Assembly (NCBI GenBank): GCA_017471085.1 | Contig: JAFUWW010000052.1 | Coordinates: forward strand, 1-36,695 | DNA length: 36,695 nucleotides | Reading direction: 5' to 3' | Source of the DNA: Bacteroidales bacterium | GTDB lineage: Bacteria > Bacteroidota > Bacteroidia > Bacteroidales > UBA932 | Shown here: positions 21,871 to 29,626 of the stretch, one piece after another | Numbering within the stretch: position 1 is the stretch's first letter | Layout: every line of letters begins with the position of its first letter | Position numbers and translations under genes: made by a program | Notes under the pieces: model-generated | What the model saw: only the letters and a program-made list of their open reading frames with translations | Told to the model about the DNA's origin: nothing | Database searches by the model: none

Positions 21871-23301
21871 TTATTCGTGAACATAGAGATCCCAGCCCAG
21901 GTAGTTCTCGATGGCGTCCTGCAGAATGCCGGCCACCTGCGTGCGGCATGCGGCCACGTGGTGTTCGAAACCGTTGCGGCAGACGTGCTTCATGAGTTTC
22001 TGGAGGTTCGGAACCTTGGTAACGGCGATACAGCCGTCCATGCCGTAAGGATCGTTGGTAATCTCACCCTCGCCCACATAAGCCTTGATGCGGCCCAGGG
22101 TGTCGTCGGTGGAGATGCGGAAGTAAGTGAAGGGGCCTTCGGAGACCTTGGCGCTCACGGCACCGAATGTCTTCACCTTGCCAAGGGTACGGCCGAGTAC
22201 GCCCAGCGGGGTGAGCTTGAGGTCCTTGTTGCCGATGAATCCGCAAGGGAAGTTGCCGCAGTGGGTGCAGACGCACTTCTCGCGGTCCTGTGCAAAGTTG
22301 TTGTTCCAGTCCATGAGGGCGGCAGGTTCCATGGAAGCCAGGGAGAGGGCGTACATGGACACGGCTCCGGCGATATCGGTCTCGCAGGCGCTGGGGATAA
22401 GCTTGTCGGAGAGCATGGACATGGCCACGCAGGCGGCGCAGCCGTAGTTCATCTCCAGGGAGTCCCAGCACTGGATGGCCAGGGCGTCGCAGGCGTTGGC
22501 GGCAGTCCAGCGCTCCACTGCCACTGCAAACTTGGTCACCAGCGGCATCTTGTCCTCATAATTGGCGGGAACCTGGGCATATTCATGGATGCTCTTGCTC
22601 TTGGCTACATAGTCGGGATCGTCGTCGGCGATCTTCTCGGCTGCGAAAATAAGTTCGGAGAGGTCGGCGGGAACTACGGTAATGCCGTACTTCTGCAGGA
22701 GTTTCTCGCTGGCGCGGCAGGTGTTGAAGCCCAGCGGACGGGTGCCGATCTGGCCGATGCGGCAGTGGCGCAGGCCGTTCACGACGCGGCAGATTCCGGC
22801 GAACTTGACGATGTCGGCCTTCACCAGCGGGTCGTAGATGTCATAGGTATGAAGGGTGGTGTCGGTGAACGGAATGCCGTACTGATACAGATTGTTGCAG
22901 ACGGAAATCTTGCCGCAGAAAGCGTCGCGGCGATGGTCCAGGTCCACCTTGTCGTTGTAGTCGTCATAGGCCTGCACCAGGACGGGCACGTTCAGGTTGG
23001 CCTCGTTGATGGCGTTGATGATGCCGATTTCGAATCCGAAGTTCGGGAGGGCGACGATGATGCCGTCGATCTCTTCGCGGTGGGCCTTGAACTGGGCGGC
23101 CACCTTGAGGCCGTCTTCGCGGGTCTCGATGGAAGAACTTCCGGTAGGGGTGGCGTCCTCGGGGAGAATCACATAATCATAGCCGCACTCGTCCAGCACA
23201 CGGAGGAGTTCCTTCCGCACGTCGATGGCCAGGTCCGGGTTAAAGTAAGCACGGGTGCCGATGATGACACCGAAACAGAGTTTTTTACCATTCTTGTACA
23301 T
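21871..23301 (-). CDS. FucI/AraA-superfamily sugar isomerase (candidate D-apiose isomerase)
   Basis: 476 residues, cytoplasmic. An N-terminal Rossmann-like region (FGVIIGTRAYF, IDGIIVALPNFGFEIG, VPVLVQAYDD) and a C-terminal half with ALAIQCWDSLEMNYGCAAC and SACETDIAGAVSMYALS place it in the L-fucose/L-arabinose isomerase superfamily. Glu283 and Glu307 are 24 residues apart, as are Glu337 and Asp361 of E. coli FucI, so they are probable metal and catalytic ligands; a C-terminal GFEHHVAACR supplies His. The family turns aldoses into ketoses. It is far shorter than FucI (about 590 aa), so a different sugar is likely. Lying between the kinase and transporter genes, it fits the first step, possibly apiose to apulose; that substrate is inference. 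Confidence 0.8.
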   Translation of the reverse strand: MYKNGKKLCFGVIIGTRAYFNPDLAIDVRKELLRVLDECGYDYVILPEDATPTGSSSIETREDGLKVAAQFKAHREEIDGIIVALPNFGFEIGIINAINEANLNVPVLVQAYDDYNDKVDLDHRRDAFCGKISVCNNLYQYGIPFTDTTLHTYDIYDPLVKADIVKFAGICRVVNGLRHCRIGQIGTRPLGFNTCRASEKLLQKYGITVVPADLSELIFAAEKIADDDPDYVAKSKSIHEYAQVPANYEDKMPLVTKFAVAVERWTAANACDALAIQCWDSLEMNYGCAACVAMSMLSDKLIPSACETDIAGAVSMYALSLASMEPAALMDWNNNFAQDREKCVCTHCGNFPCGFIGNKDLKLTPLGVLGRTLGKVKTFGAVSAKVSEGPFTYFRISTDDTLGRIKAYVGEGEITNDPYGMDGCIAVTKVPNLQKLMKHVCRNGFEHHVAACRTQVAGILQDAIENYLGWDLYVHE

Positions 23302-23329
23302 AGCAGTTATTCGTTTTATTGTTGTTATT

Positions 23330-24805
23330 TTATTTGATCAGTTGTTTCACGGCGGCCTTCCAGCCTTCGTAAGCGGGAGCCACTTTTTCATAGGCGCCCG
23401 GAATCACGGGTTTCTCACCGTTCCAGACCTTGCCGGCCTCCTCGAAGGAGTTCCAGCGGCCCAGGGCGAAGCCGTTCATCACAAAGGCGCCGAAGGCCGA
23501 TGCATCCTCCACTTCGGAACGTACCACGGGCACCTGCAGGAGGTCGCTCTGGAACTGCATCAGGAAGCCGTTCCTGGTGGGGCCGCCATCGACCCGGATT
23601 TCCTTGAGGGCGATGCCGGCGGTCTCGGTCATGGCTTTCACCAGGTCGGCCACCTGATAGCCGATGCTCTCCAGGGCGGCGCGGCACACATGCTCGCGCG
23701 AGGAGCCCAGGGTGAGGCCGCAGATCTGCGCCTTCACCTCCGGATGCCACCAGGGTGCGCCCAGACCGGCGAAAGCGGGGACGAAGTACACGCCGCCGTT
23801 GTCCTTCACAGCGGTGGCCAGGCCTTCGATCTCCCCTGCCCCGCCGATGAGACGGAGCTTGTCCTTGAGCCAGGTGATGGTGGCGCCGGTGCAGTGGATA
23901 TTTCCTTCAAAGGCATAGAAGACCTTGCCCAGGGCGGCGAATCCCACGGAGGTCACCAGGCCCTCCGGAGCATCGGCAAAGTGTTCGCCGATGTTCACCA
24001 TTACGGAAGAACCGGTGCCGTAGGTGGCTTTTCCGAGACCTTCCGTGAAGCACATCTGGCCCGCCAGGGCACCGTGGCTGTCGCCCAGCACGCCTGCAAT
24101 CTGAATGGGCTTGTCGAAGAGGCCTTCCACCGTGGTTTCGCCGAAGACGGCGTCGCAGGGTTTGGCCTGGGGCAGCATGGAGGCGGGAATGGTGAGCAGG
24201 CGGAGCATGTCGGCATCCCAGTCCAGCGTATGGATGTTGAAAAGAAGGGTACGGGATGCGTTGGTGTAATCCGTCGCATGTACCTTTCCGCCAGTGAGTT
24301 TCCAGATGAGCCAGCATTCTACCGTTCCCATCAGGAGTTCTCCCCTTTCGGCTGCGGCACGGGCCCCGTCCACGTTGTCCAGGATCCACTTCACGCCGCT
24401 TCCGGAGAAGTACGGGTCGATCAGAAGGCCGGTGCGCTCCTTCACCAGCGGACCGCAGCCCTGGGCCTTGAGGGCGTCGCAGATGTCCTTGCCGCGCATG
24501 CACTGCCACACGACGGCGTTGCACACCGGTTTTCCGGTAAGACGGTTCCAGACAATCACGGTCTCGCGCTGGTTGGTCAGGGCCAGGGAGCAGTCGCCGG
24601 CCTTGCAGCCGGCTTTTTCCACGACGGAACGGATCACGGCCACCGTGTGCGCGTACAGCACCTCGGGGTCGTGTTCCACCCAGCCTTCGCGGGGGTAGAT
24701 CTGGTCATGAAGGAGGGAAGACGACGCAACCAAGGTCCCGTCTTCCTTGAAAAGAAGGGCCTTGGTGCTTTGGGTGCTCTGATCGACGGAGATAATATAT
24801 TGCAT
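23330..24805 (-). CDS. FGGY-family kinase, glycerol-kinase-like (candidate apulose kinase)
   Basis: 491 residues, full length for FGGY kinases. Strongly like GlpK: DQSTQSTKALLF at the N terminus, TNQRET (Arg80, Glu81), WQCMRGKDIC, IDPYFSGSGVKWILD (Tyr132), GTVECWLIWKLTGG, GDSHGAL (Asp242), and C-terminal VDGGPTRNGFLMQFQSDLL. Arg, Glu, Tyr and Asp match the four polar glycerol contacts of E. coli GlpK. However, the YGTGCF motif, whose Phe packs on glycerol, is YGTGSS (Ser267), which would open space for a larger substrate. With isomerase and transketolase neighbours (28 and 5 bp away) the likely substrate is a ketose; apulose, which has a glycerol-like end, fits well. A true glycerol kinase is less likely in this operon. 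Confidence 0.85.
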   Translation of the reverse strand: MQYIISVDQSTQSTKALLFKEDGTLVASSSLLHDQIYPREGWVEHDPEVLYAHTVAVIRSVVEKAGCKAGDCSLALTNQRETVIVWNRLTGKPVCNAVVWQCMRGKDICDALKAQGCGPLVKERTGLLIDPYFSGSGVKWILDNVDGARAAAERGELLMGTVECWLIWKLTGGKVHATDYTNASRTLLFNIHTLDWDADMLRLLTIPASMLPQAKPCDAVFGETTVEGLFDKPIQIAGVLGDSHGALAGQMCFTEGLGKATYGTGSSVMVNIGEHFADAPEGLVTSVGFAALGKVFYAFEGNIHCTGATITWLKDKLRLIGGAGEIEGLATAVKDNGGVYFVPAFAGLGAPWWHPEVKAQICGLTLGSSREHVCRAALESIGYQVADLVKAMTETAGIALKEIRVDGGPTRNGFLMQFQSDLLQVPVVRSEVEDASAFGAFVMNGFALGRWNSFEEAGKVWNGEKPVIPGAYEKVAPAYEGWKAAVKQLIK

Positions 24806-24810
24806 GGCTT

Positions 24811-25770
24811 TTACTTTTGGGCGACGGCTTCAAACACGCGGGTAGGATTCCCGACGAAATCCAGGGCCTGCTTGACGATGCCCTCGGCATCCAGGCCATA
24901 GTGATGGAAGATTTCCGGAGAGGTGCCGTGAATCACGTCCTCGTCCGGGATACCCAGGATGCGCACCGGGACCGGAGCCTCGGAGATGGCCTCCGTGACC
25001 AGGGCGCCCAGGCCGCCGAACCGGCTGTGCTCCTCTACGGTGATGATGCGGCCCGTCTCCCGGGCGGCCTTTAGCACGGCCTCCTTGTCGAAGGGCTTAA
25101 TCCAGGAAAGGTCCAGCACGCGGGCGCAGATCCCTTTCTCCTTCAGCGCCTTTCCGGCCTGAAAGGCGTGATAGACGGTTTCCCCTGCACCGATAATGGT
25201 GAGGTCGCAGCCGTCCATGAGCATATTGGCCTTGCCAATCTCGAAACTGAAGTTGTCATCTTCATACACATCCGGGACAGCGGAACGCCCGACGCGCACG
25301 TAGCAGGGCTCCGGGAAATCCACCAGGAATTTCACCAGCTTCTCCGTGGAGCGGCCGTCCGGAGGAAGGACCACGTTCATCCCCGGGAAAGCACGCAGCA
25401 CGGCGATGTCGTGCAGGCTGTGGTGCGTGGCGCCCAGGGCGCCGTAGGCCACGCCGCCGCTTACGCCCAGAATGGTGACGGGATTGCGGCTGTAGGCCAT
25501 GTCCACCTTCACCTGTTCCAGGCTGCGGGCCACATAGAAGCAGGCCGGACCGCAGCAGAACACCTTTTTACCGCTGTGGGCCAGGCCGGCGGAAATGCCC
25601 ACCGCATCCTGCTCGGCGATGCCGCATTCTACAAACTGCGCCGGTAGTTCCCTGGCGAAATCGCCCAGGGTCACGGAGCCGCGGGCATCCGTGGTAACGG
25701 CTACGATGTCTCTGTCTTTACGCGCCAGTTCCAGCAGCGTATCGGTAAAACTCTTTCTGCACGCTATCAT
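24811..25770 (-). CDS. Transketolase C-terminal subunit (candidate apulose-4-phosphate transketolase subunit B)
   Basis: 319 residues covering the pyrimidine-binding and C-terminal transketolase domains: FVECGIAEQDAVGISAGLA carries the conserved Glu that activates thiamine diphosphate, then YSRNPVTILGVSGGVAYGALGATHHSLHD, INAVEEHS-type VEEHSRFGGLGALV, and a C-terminal DVIHGTSPEIFHHYGL. It is the second half of a split enzyme; its ATG overlaps the stop of the first-half gene by 4 bp. Two-gene transketolases occur for ordinary pentose metabolism, sulfoglycolysis and apiose catabolism. Association with an isomerase and an FGGY kinase favours the last. Confidence 0.88.
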   Translation of the reverse strand: MIACRKSFTDTLLELARKDRDIVAVTTDARGSVTLGDFARELPAQFVECGIAEQDAVGISAGLAHSGKKVFCCGPACFYVARSLEQVKVDMAYSRNPVTILGVSGGVAYGALGATHHSLHDIAVLRAFPGMNVVLPPDGRSTEKLVKFLVDFPEPCYVRVGRSAVPDVYEDDNFSFEIGKANMLMDGCDLTIIGAGETVYHAFQAGKALKEKGICARVLDLSWIKPFDKEAVLKAARETGRIITVEEHSRFGGLGALVTEAISEAPVPVRILGIPDEDVIHGTSPEIFHHYGLDAEGIVKQALDFVGNPTRVFEAVAQK

Positions 25771-26603
25771 AAAGCTTCCTCTAATTTCGCGATTCTCTGT
25801 TCAATTTCCTGCATGGCCTGGGCATACTGCTCAGGCGTCGGTACGCCGTGGTGCCACTTGGCCACATTCTCCATGAAGGAGACCCCCTTTCCCTTGGTGG
25901 TATGGGAAACAATCAGATGGGGTTTCTCCGCATGGAAGTCCAGTCCGTCCAGGGTACGGACGATATCGTCCATGTCGTCGCCGTCCATCTCCGACAAATC
26001 CCAGCCGAAGGCAGTCCACTTGGCCACAATATCGTCAATGGCCATCACATCTTCCGTATCGCCGCTGATCTGCAGGTGGTTCCGGTCAATGATGGCCACC
26101 AGGTTCCCCAGTTTGTACTGGCGGCCGGCCATGGCAGCCTCATAGATGGAGCCTTCTCCCTGCTCGCCGTCCCCCATCAGCACAAAGGTACGGTAGGCTC
26201 TCCCGTCCATTTTGGCGGCCAGGGCCATGCCCACGCCGATGGAAAGGCCGTGGCCCAGGGCGCCGGAGTTGACCTCGATGCCAGGGACATTCACGGTAGG
26301 ATGGCCTCCCAGCGGGGAACCGAACTTCCCAAGGGTGTCCAGTACAGCCTTGTCCAGAATGCCTTTCGCCTCAAGGGTAACGAACAAGGCTTCCACACAG
26401 TGACCTTTGCTCAATATAAAACGGTCCCGCTCCGGATTGTCCAGGTTGTCTTTATCTAAATGAAGCGTATGGAAGTATAGGGCTGTGAGTACGTTCAGGC
26501 ACGACAAATCACCGCCCGTATGGCCGGCATTCGCACTGCAAATGATCTCCATCAGCCTTCTTCTGCTCCGTTCAGAAGTAAGTTTAAGTTGCGATGTTTT
26601 CAT
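25767..26603 (-). CDS. Transketolase N-terminal subunit (candidate apulose-4-phosphate transketolase subunit A)
   Basis: 278 residues; thiamine-diphosphate/Mg-binding half of transketolase. Visible motifs: SANAGHTGGDLS (24-34), FILSKGHCVEAL, GHGLSIGVGMALAAK, and the TPP signature GDGEQG...IIDRN (Gly144 to Asn175). First gene of the 14-gene operon, with a strong promoter and CGAAA operator just upstream and the DeoR repressor divergent. In the proposed pathway the two subunits move the glycolaldehyde unit of apulose-4-phosphate to glyceraldehyde-3-phosphate, giving xylulose-5-phosphate and dihydroxyacetone phosphate. Reaction class is firm, substrate inferred. Confidence 0.88.
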   Translation of the reverse strand: MKTSQLKLTSERSRRRLMEIICSANAGHTGGDLSCLNVLTALYFHTLHLDKDNLDNPERDRFILSKGHCVEALFVTLEAKGILDKAVLDTLGKFGSPLGGHPTVNVPGIEVNSGALGHGLSIGVGMALAAKMDGRAYRTFVLMGDGEQGEGSIYEAAMAGRQYKLGNLVAIIDRNHLQISGDTEDVMAIDDIVAKWTAFGWDLSEMDGDDMDDIVRTLDGLDFHAEKPHLIVSHTTKGKGVSFMENVAKWHHGVPTPEQYAQAMQEIEQRIAKLEEAL

Positions 26604-26635
26604 ATGTAGACTTTAGTGTTATACGTTTTCCGGTG

Positions 26636-26677
26636 CAAATATAATCAATCGAAAATAAAAAACAAAAGAAAACGAAA
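26636..26677 (-). promoter_or_regulatory. Main operon promoter with CGAAA tandem operator (copy b)
   Basis: On the minus strand TTTG (26663-26666), a 19-bp spacer and TATATTTG (26636-26643) form a near-perfect Bacteroidota promoter; the start should fall about 25-30 nt before the ATG at 26603. Plus-strand CGAAA sites at 26650-26654 and 26673-26677 are 23 bp apart and flank the -33 box, so a bound repressor would occlude it. Same geometry as at 2667-2708 and 27708-27749. Confidence 0.75.
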
Positions 26678-26744
26678 GTTTATTTTCAAAAAATGAAAAA
26701 AAACAGCGAATTAAAGGAAAGATTCGACTCCATATAATCTTTTC

Positions 26745-26754
26745 TTTTCGAAAA
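26745..26754. promoter_or_regulatory. Palindrome TTTTCGAAAA upstream of deoR-type gene
   Basis: A perfect 10-bp palindrome with CGAAA in both orientations lies 35 bp before the -7 box of the repressor gene. CTTTTC and GAAAG flanks extend it imperfectly. It is a candidate autoregulatory operator for the DeoR-type protein. AT-richness makes chance possible. Confidence 0.4.
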
Positions 26755-26789
26755 AAGAAAGTATGATTTTTATTTTCAAGTATTTTCAG

Positions 26790-26797
26790 TATCTTTG
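26790..26797 (+). promoter_or_regulatory. -7 box of the DeoR-type repressor gene
   Basis: TATCTTTG matches TAnnTTTG. No convincing -33 TTG lies 19-22 bp upstream, only T-rich sequence. The transcript would start about 26803, giving a 25-nt leader before the ATG at 26828. Confidence 0.6.
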
Positions 26798-26827
26798 TAT
26801 TATGATTATCATTAACCACCAAGGCTT

Positions 26828-27586
26828 ATGGCACTCAATCAAAGAAGACAGGAAATCCTGAACCTTATCCGGGAAGACGGACATGCCAAGGTTCAGAAAC
26901 TCGCCCAGATTTTCAAAGTTTCGGAAGTGACCATCCGCCAGGATCTGGAAACGCTGGAAAAGATGGGCTTCGTCCAGCGGGAATACGGCGGCGCGTTCCT
27001 CAAAGATGTCGGTAATTTCGCGACCACAGGCACGCTCATCAACGAATCGGTCAGGGTGGAAGAGAAAAAAGAACTGGCCCTGAAAGCCGCCGCACTCATC
27101 CAGGAGGGCGACAGCATCATCCTGGACTCCGGATCCACCACCACGGAACTGGCCAAACTGATGACCGGATTCAAAAACCTGACTGTCATCACCAACGCCC
27201 TCAACATCGCCTACATCCTGGGCGGCAACCCGGGCATCAACCTGATTGTTTCGGGCGGCGAGTTCAAGGCTCCCACCCTCTCGCTCACCGGCGACATGGC
27301 CGCCGCCACGTTCAAAGGCATCCACGTCAACAAGTGCTTCCTGGCCACGGCGGGCATCTCCCCGGACCTGCAGCTCACCTACCCCTCCCTGAGTGACCTC
27401 GTAGTGAAATCGGCCATGATCCGCGCCGCAGACAAAGTGTACTTGGTGGCAGATTCGTCAAAAATCGGCATTTCCTCCTTTGCTTCGCTGGGGCGCCTGT
27501 CCCTGATCGATACCCTTATCACGGACAGCAAAATTACCCCTGCACAGAGAGAAGCTATCCGGGAACTGAAGGTAGAAATCCTCTGA
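26828..27586 (+). CDS. DeoR/GlpR-family transcriptional repressor
   Basis: 252 residues, standard length. N-terminal winged HTH (RRQEILNLIREDGHAKVQKLAQIFKVSEVTIRQDL, then QREYGGAF) and a C-terminal sugar-phosphate sensing domain of the DeoRC type: DSIILDSGSTTTELAKL, LTVITNALNIAYIL, GGEFKAPTLSLTGDMAAATFKG, FLATAGIS and KVYLVADSSKIG. Members repress sugar operons and release DNA on binding a phosphorylated intermediate. Being divergent from the transketolase operon, with CGAAA repeats in the shared intergenic region, it is the natural regulator of that operon. The ligand might be apulose-4-phosphate or xylulose-5-phosphate; that is a guess. Confidence 0.92.
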   Translation: MALNQRRQEILNLIREDGHAKVQKLAQIFKVSEVTIRQDLETLEKMGFVQREYGGAFLKDVGNFATTGTLINESVRVEEKKELALKAAALIQEGDSIILDSGSTTTELAKLMTGFKNLTVITNALNIAYILGGNPGINLIVSGGEFKAPTLSLTGDMAAATFKGIHVNKCFLATAGISPDLQLTYPSLSDLVVKSAMIRAADKVYLVADSSKIGISSFASLGRLSLIDTLITDSKITPAQREAIRELKVEIL

Positions 27587-27606
27587 GATCAAACCAAACC
27601 ATTAGC

Positions 27607-27641
27607 AAAAAAACCCGCTGCGAATCACTTCGGAGCGGGTT
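27607..27641 (-). terminator. Intrinsic terminator read leftward (minus strand)
   Basis: AACCCGCT (27612-27619) pairs with AGCGGGTT (27634-27641), with an inner CGAA/TTCG pairing in the loop. The poly-A run 27607-27613 gives a seven-T tail on the minus strand, so it terminates leftward transcripts. On the plus strand it lies 25 bp after the deoR-type stop but is followed only by TTATCTA, so it may act weakly for that gene. Confidence 0.7.
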
Positions 27642-27687
27642 ATCTACCATTATTAACCATTAACCAGCTTATGGTAAAACCTCTCAT
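27640..27687 (-). CDS. Possible 15-residue peptide ORF ahead of a terminator
   Basis: On the minus strand, an ATG at 27687 preceded by GAAGGGA opens a short frame, MRGFTISWLMVNNGR, ending in a TAA that lies in the first arm of the 27607-27641 terminator. A degenerate promoter with the CGAAA element sits just upstream. The layout looks like a leader peptide plus attenuator, but downstream on this strand is only the antisense end of the deoR-type gene. I do not recognise the peptide; it may be a small transcript with no translated product. Confidence 0.25.
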   Translation of the reverse strand: MRGFTISWLMVNNGR

Positions 27688-27707
27688 TCCCTTCTATCTT
27701 TTGCCTA

Positions 27708-27749
27708 AAAATATAAGAAAACGAAAGTTAAAAACAAAGAATAACGAAA
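27708..27749 (-). promoter_or_regulatory. CGAAA tandem operator with degenerate leftward promoter (copy c)
   Basis: Plus-strand CGAAA at 27722-27726 and 27745-27749 are 23 bp apart, as in copies a and b. A TTTG (27735-27738, minus strand) sits at the same offset as the -33 box of copy b. The -7 box is TATATTTT (27708-27715) instead of TATATTTG. It points away from the CocE-like gene, toward the short ORF and terminator. Either it drives a small transcript or it serves as an operator about 75 bp upstream of the CocE-like promoter. Confidence 0.5.
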
Positions 27750-27822
27750 CTTATTCAAACAAAAAAGATAGAATCTCCGAAAAATAGCCTGACGCCCGAA
27801 ACTATTCTTATTCAAATTCGAT

Positions 27823-27830
27823 TATCTTTG
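27823..27830 (+). promoter_or_regulatory. -7 box of the CocE/S15-type hydrolase gene
   Basis: TATCTTTG ends only 5 bp before the ATG at 27836, so the transcript would start at or almost at the start codon (leaderless or nearly so). No clear -33 element is seen at the usual distance. Confidence 0.55.
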
Positions 27831-27835
27831 CAGTT

Positions 27836-29581
27836 ATGAAAAGACTCCTTTCCCTGATCCTGCTGCTGGTTCCGGCGGCAGTTTCCGCCCAGATTTTCGG
27901 GCTGGACCCGATCCCCACCTCCATTCCCGCAACCTACCAGTGCGTCTATAAAGACACGCTGGTCGCCGGCGGCGACGGCCACCTGCTCATCACCCAGATG
28001 TACATGCCGGAAGGCGATGGTCCCTGGCCCGTGGTGGTCTACCGCACTCCGTATCTGAACAATGCGCCCCTGGGCGACTGGATGCGGGGGTTCAAGCAGT
28101 ACGCCGAACGGGGCATCGGCGTCATCATGCAACGCTGCCGGGGCACGGGCGGCTCGGAGGGCACTTTCGAACCCAACGTGAACGAGCGGGCCGACGGCCT
28201 TGCCCTGCTGGACTGGCTCCAAAAAGCGCCCTGGTGCAAGAGCATCGGCCTAACGGGCTGCTCCTACATGGGCCTTACAAGCTGGATCGTGGCCGATGCC
28301 GTCCCCGAGAAGGTGAAAGGCATCTACCTGGAGCACTACGGGGTGGACCGGCACCTGTCGGCCTACAACAGCGGCCTGTTCCGGCAGGACATCCTCACCG
28401 CCTGGGCCATCGACAATGCCGGCGTCCCTATCCGGAAACCTGAGGTGACCGACAAGAGCAAACCCTATTACGACGAGATGCGCCACATGCCGCAACTGAC
28501 GATGGACGAGGACCTTCTGGGCGCCCAGATTCCCTGGTACCGCGACTGGATCTCCCACACGGACTACCCGGACTCTTACTGGCACACCGGATTCTGGGCC
28601 CTTTTAAGGAGCATCCCGCCCAAGATCCAGGTGCCGATGACCGTAGTCGCCGGCCACTTCGACCATCACATGGAGGGGACCATCCTGGGCTACGAACTGC
28701 TTCCGGAGGCCACCAAGGCCCGGAGCCGGCTCCTGGTGGGCGGCTGGAACCACGGTTTCGAGACCACCCCGAAACTGGAAGGCCTTGTGCACGACCACGA
28801 CATCGACATCAACCTGGATACCTTCGAGTGGTTCTATTCCCTTCTGGTAGAAGAGAAAGAGCCCGTGCATGAGGTGAAGGTCTATGACATCGGCGCGGAC
28901 AAATGGCTTTCCCTGCCGGAGTGGCCTACGGACGCCGGAGACACCAGGACTTTCTTCCTCGGCAGCAAAGCGGAAGGAAAGGTTTTCGGCCTTGAAAGCA
29001 AACCCGGGAACCGGAAGAAGGCCCTTTCCTATATCTACGACCCCTCAGATCCCGTCCTCTCCGTCGGCGGGGAGACCCTGTTCAACTCCAACACCCGGAA
29101 AGGCAGCCAGTCCCAGGAACCGGCGGGCTATCGGGACGATATCCTCTTTTTCCGCTCCGAGCCGCTCACCGGCCCCATGACCCTCTCCGGTGAGCCCAAG
29201 GCCGTCATCTGGTTCTCCTCCGACTGCGAAGACACGGCCGTGACGGTGAAAATCAGCGAAGAAAAGGCCGATGGCACCACGCTGAACATCCGCACCGGGA
29301 TAGCCACCCTGGCCTTCCGCGAAGACAAACTGGGCCCCCGGGGCACTTATACTCCCGGACAAATTGTTCCCGTGGAAATCCGGATGCTGCCCATCATCTG
29401 GGAACTGCAACCGGGCAGCCGCATCCGCGTGGACATCTCCTCCTCCGATTTTCCCCAGTACAGCATCCACAGCAACTATCCCGGGGTCTGGTCTGCCCAG
29501 ACCTCCGTCCGCAGTGCCAGGCAGAATGTCTGGACCGGCAAACCCTATCCCAGCCGGGTAGAACTTTCCCTGCTGCCATAA
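27836..29581 (+). CDS. Secreted CocE/NonD-type alpha/beta hydrolase (peptidase S15 superfamily)
   Basis: 581 residues; signal peptide 1-18 (MKRLLSLILLLVPAAVSA). N-terminal alpha/beta hydrolase with VVVYRTPY, oxyanion-region QRCRGTGGSEG, nucleophile Ser143 in GLTGCSYMG, Asp276 in AGHFDHHMEG and His306 in GGWNHGFE. The C-terminal third is a jelly roll like that of X-prolyl dipeptidyl peptidase and cocaine esterase (PMTLSGEPKAVIWFSS...IRVDISSSDFPQY). Family members cleave esters, amides or acyl groups. Within this locus an acylated glycoside is a plausible substrate, but nothing in the sequence proves it. It converges on the GH78-like gene. Confidence 0.85.
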   Translation: MKRLLSLILLLVPAAVSAQIFGLDPIPTSIPATYQCVYKDTLVAGGDGHLLITQMYMPEGDGPWPVVVYRTPYLNNAPLGDWMRGFKQYAERGIGVIMQRCRGTGGSEGTFEPNVNERADGLALLDWLQKAPWCKSIGLTGCSYMGLTSWIVADAVPEKVKGIYLEHYGVDRHLSAYNSGLFRQDILTAWAIDNAGVPIRKPEVTDKSKPYYDEMRHMPQLTMDEDLLGAQIPWYRDWISHTDYPDSYWHTGFWALLRSIPPKIQVPMTVVAGHFDHHMEGTILGYELLPEATKARSRLLVGGWNHGFETTPKLEGLVHDHDIDINLDTFEWFYSLLVEEKEPVHEVKVYDIGADKWLSLPEWPTDAGDTRTFFLGSKAEGKVFGLESKPGNRKKALSYIYDPSDPVLSVGGETLFNSNTRKGSQSQEPAGYRDDILFFRSEPLTGPMTLSGEPKAVIWFSSDCEDTAVTVKISEEKADGTTLNIRTGIATLAFREDKLGPRGTYTPGQIVPVEIRMLPIIWELQPGSRIRVDISSSDFPQYSIHSNYPGVWSAQTSVRSARQNVWTGKPYPSRVELSLLP

Positions 29582-29586
29582 AAATT

Positions 29587-29619
29587 GGGAGAGGTGCCGT
29601 TTCAGGTGGCACCTCTCCC
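29587..29619. terminator. Bidirectional terminator between convergent genes
   Basis: A perfect 12-bp stem, 29587-29598 with 29608-29619, and a 9-nt loop. It starts 5 bp after the CocE-like stop and ends 7 bp before the GH78-like stop. The minus-strand side is followed by AATTTTTAT, a fair U tract; the plus-strand side is followed by GAAAAGTTTATTT, a poorer one. Confidence 0.75.
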
Positions 29620-29626
29620 GAAAAGT

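Noticed and set aside
23330..24805. Ordinary glycerol kinase (glpK)
   Set aside because: Overall similarity is high, but the glycerol-packing Phe is Ser and no glycerol facilitator or glycerol-3-phosphate dehydrogenase is nearby, while isomerase and transketolase genes flank it.
21871..26603. Sulfoquinovose transketolase (sulfo-TK) pathway as the meaning of the split transketolase
   Set aside because: Sulfo-TK needs no sugar kinase, and no sulfosugar reductase/dehydrogenase or sulfonate exporter is seen; the FGGY kinase and FucI-like isomerase fit apiose-type catabolism better. Not fully excluded.
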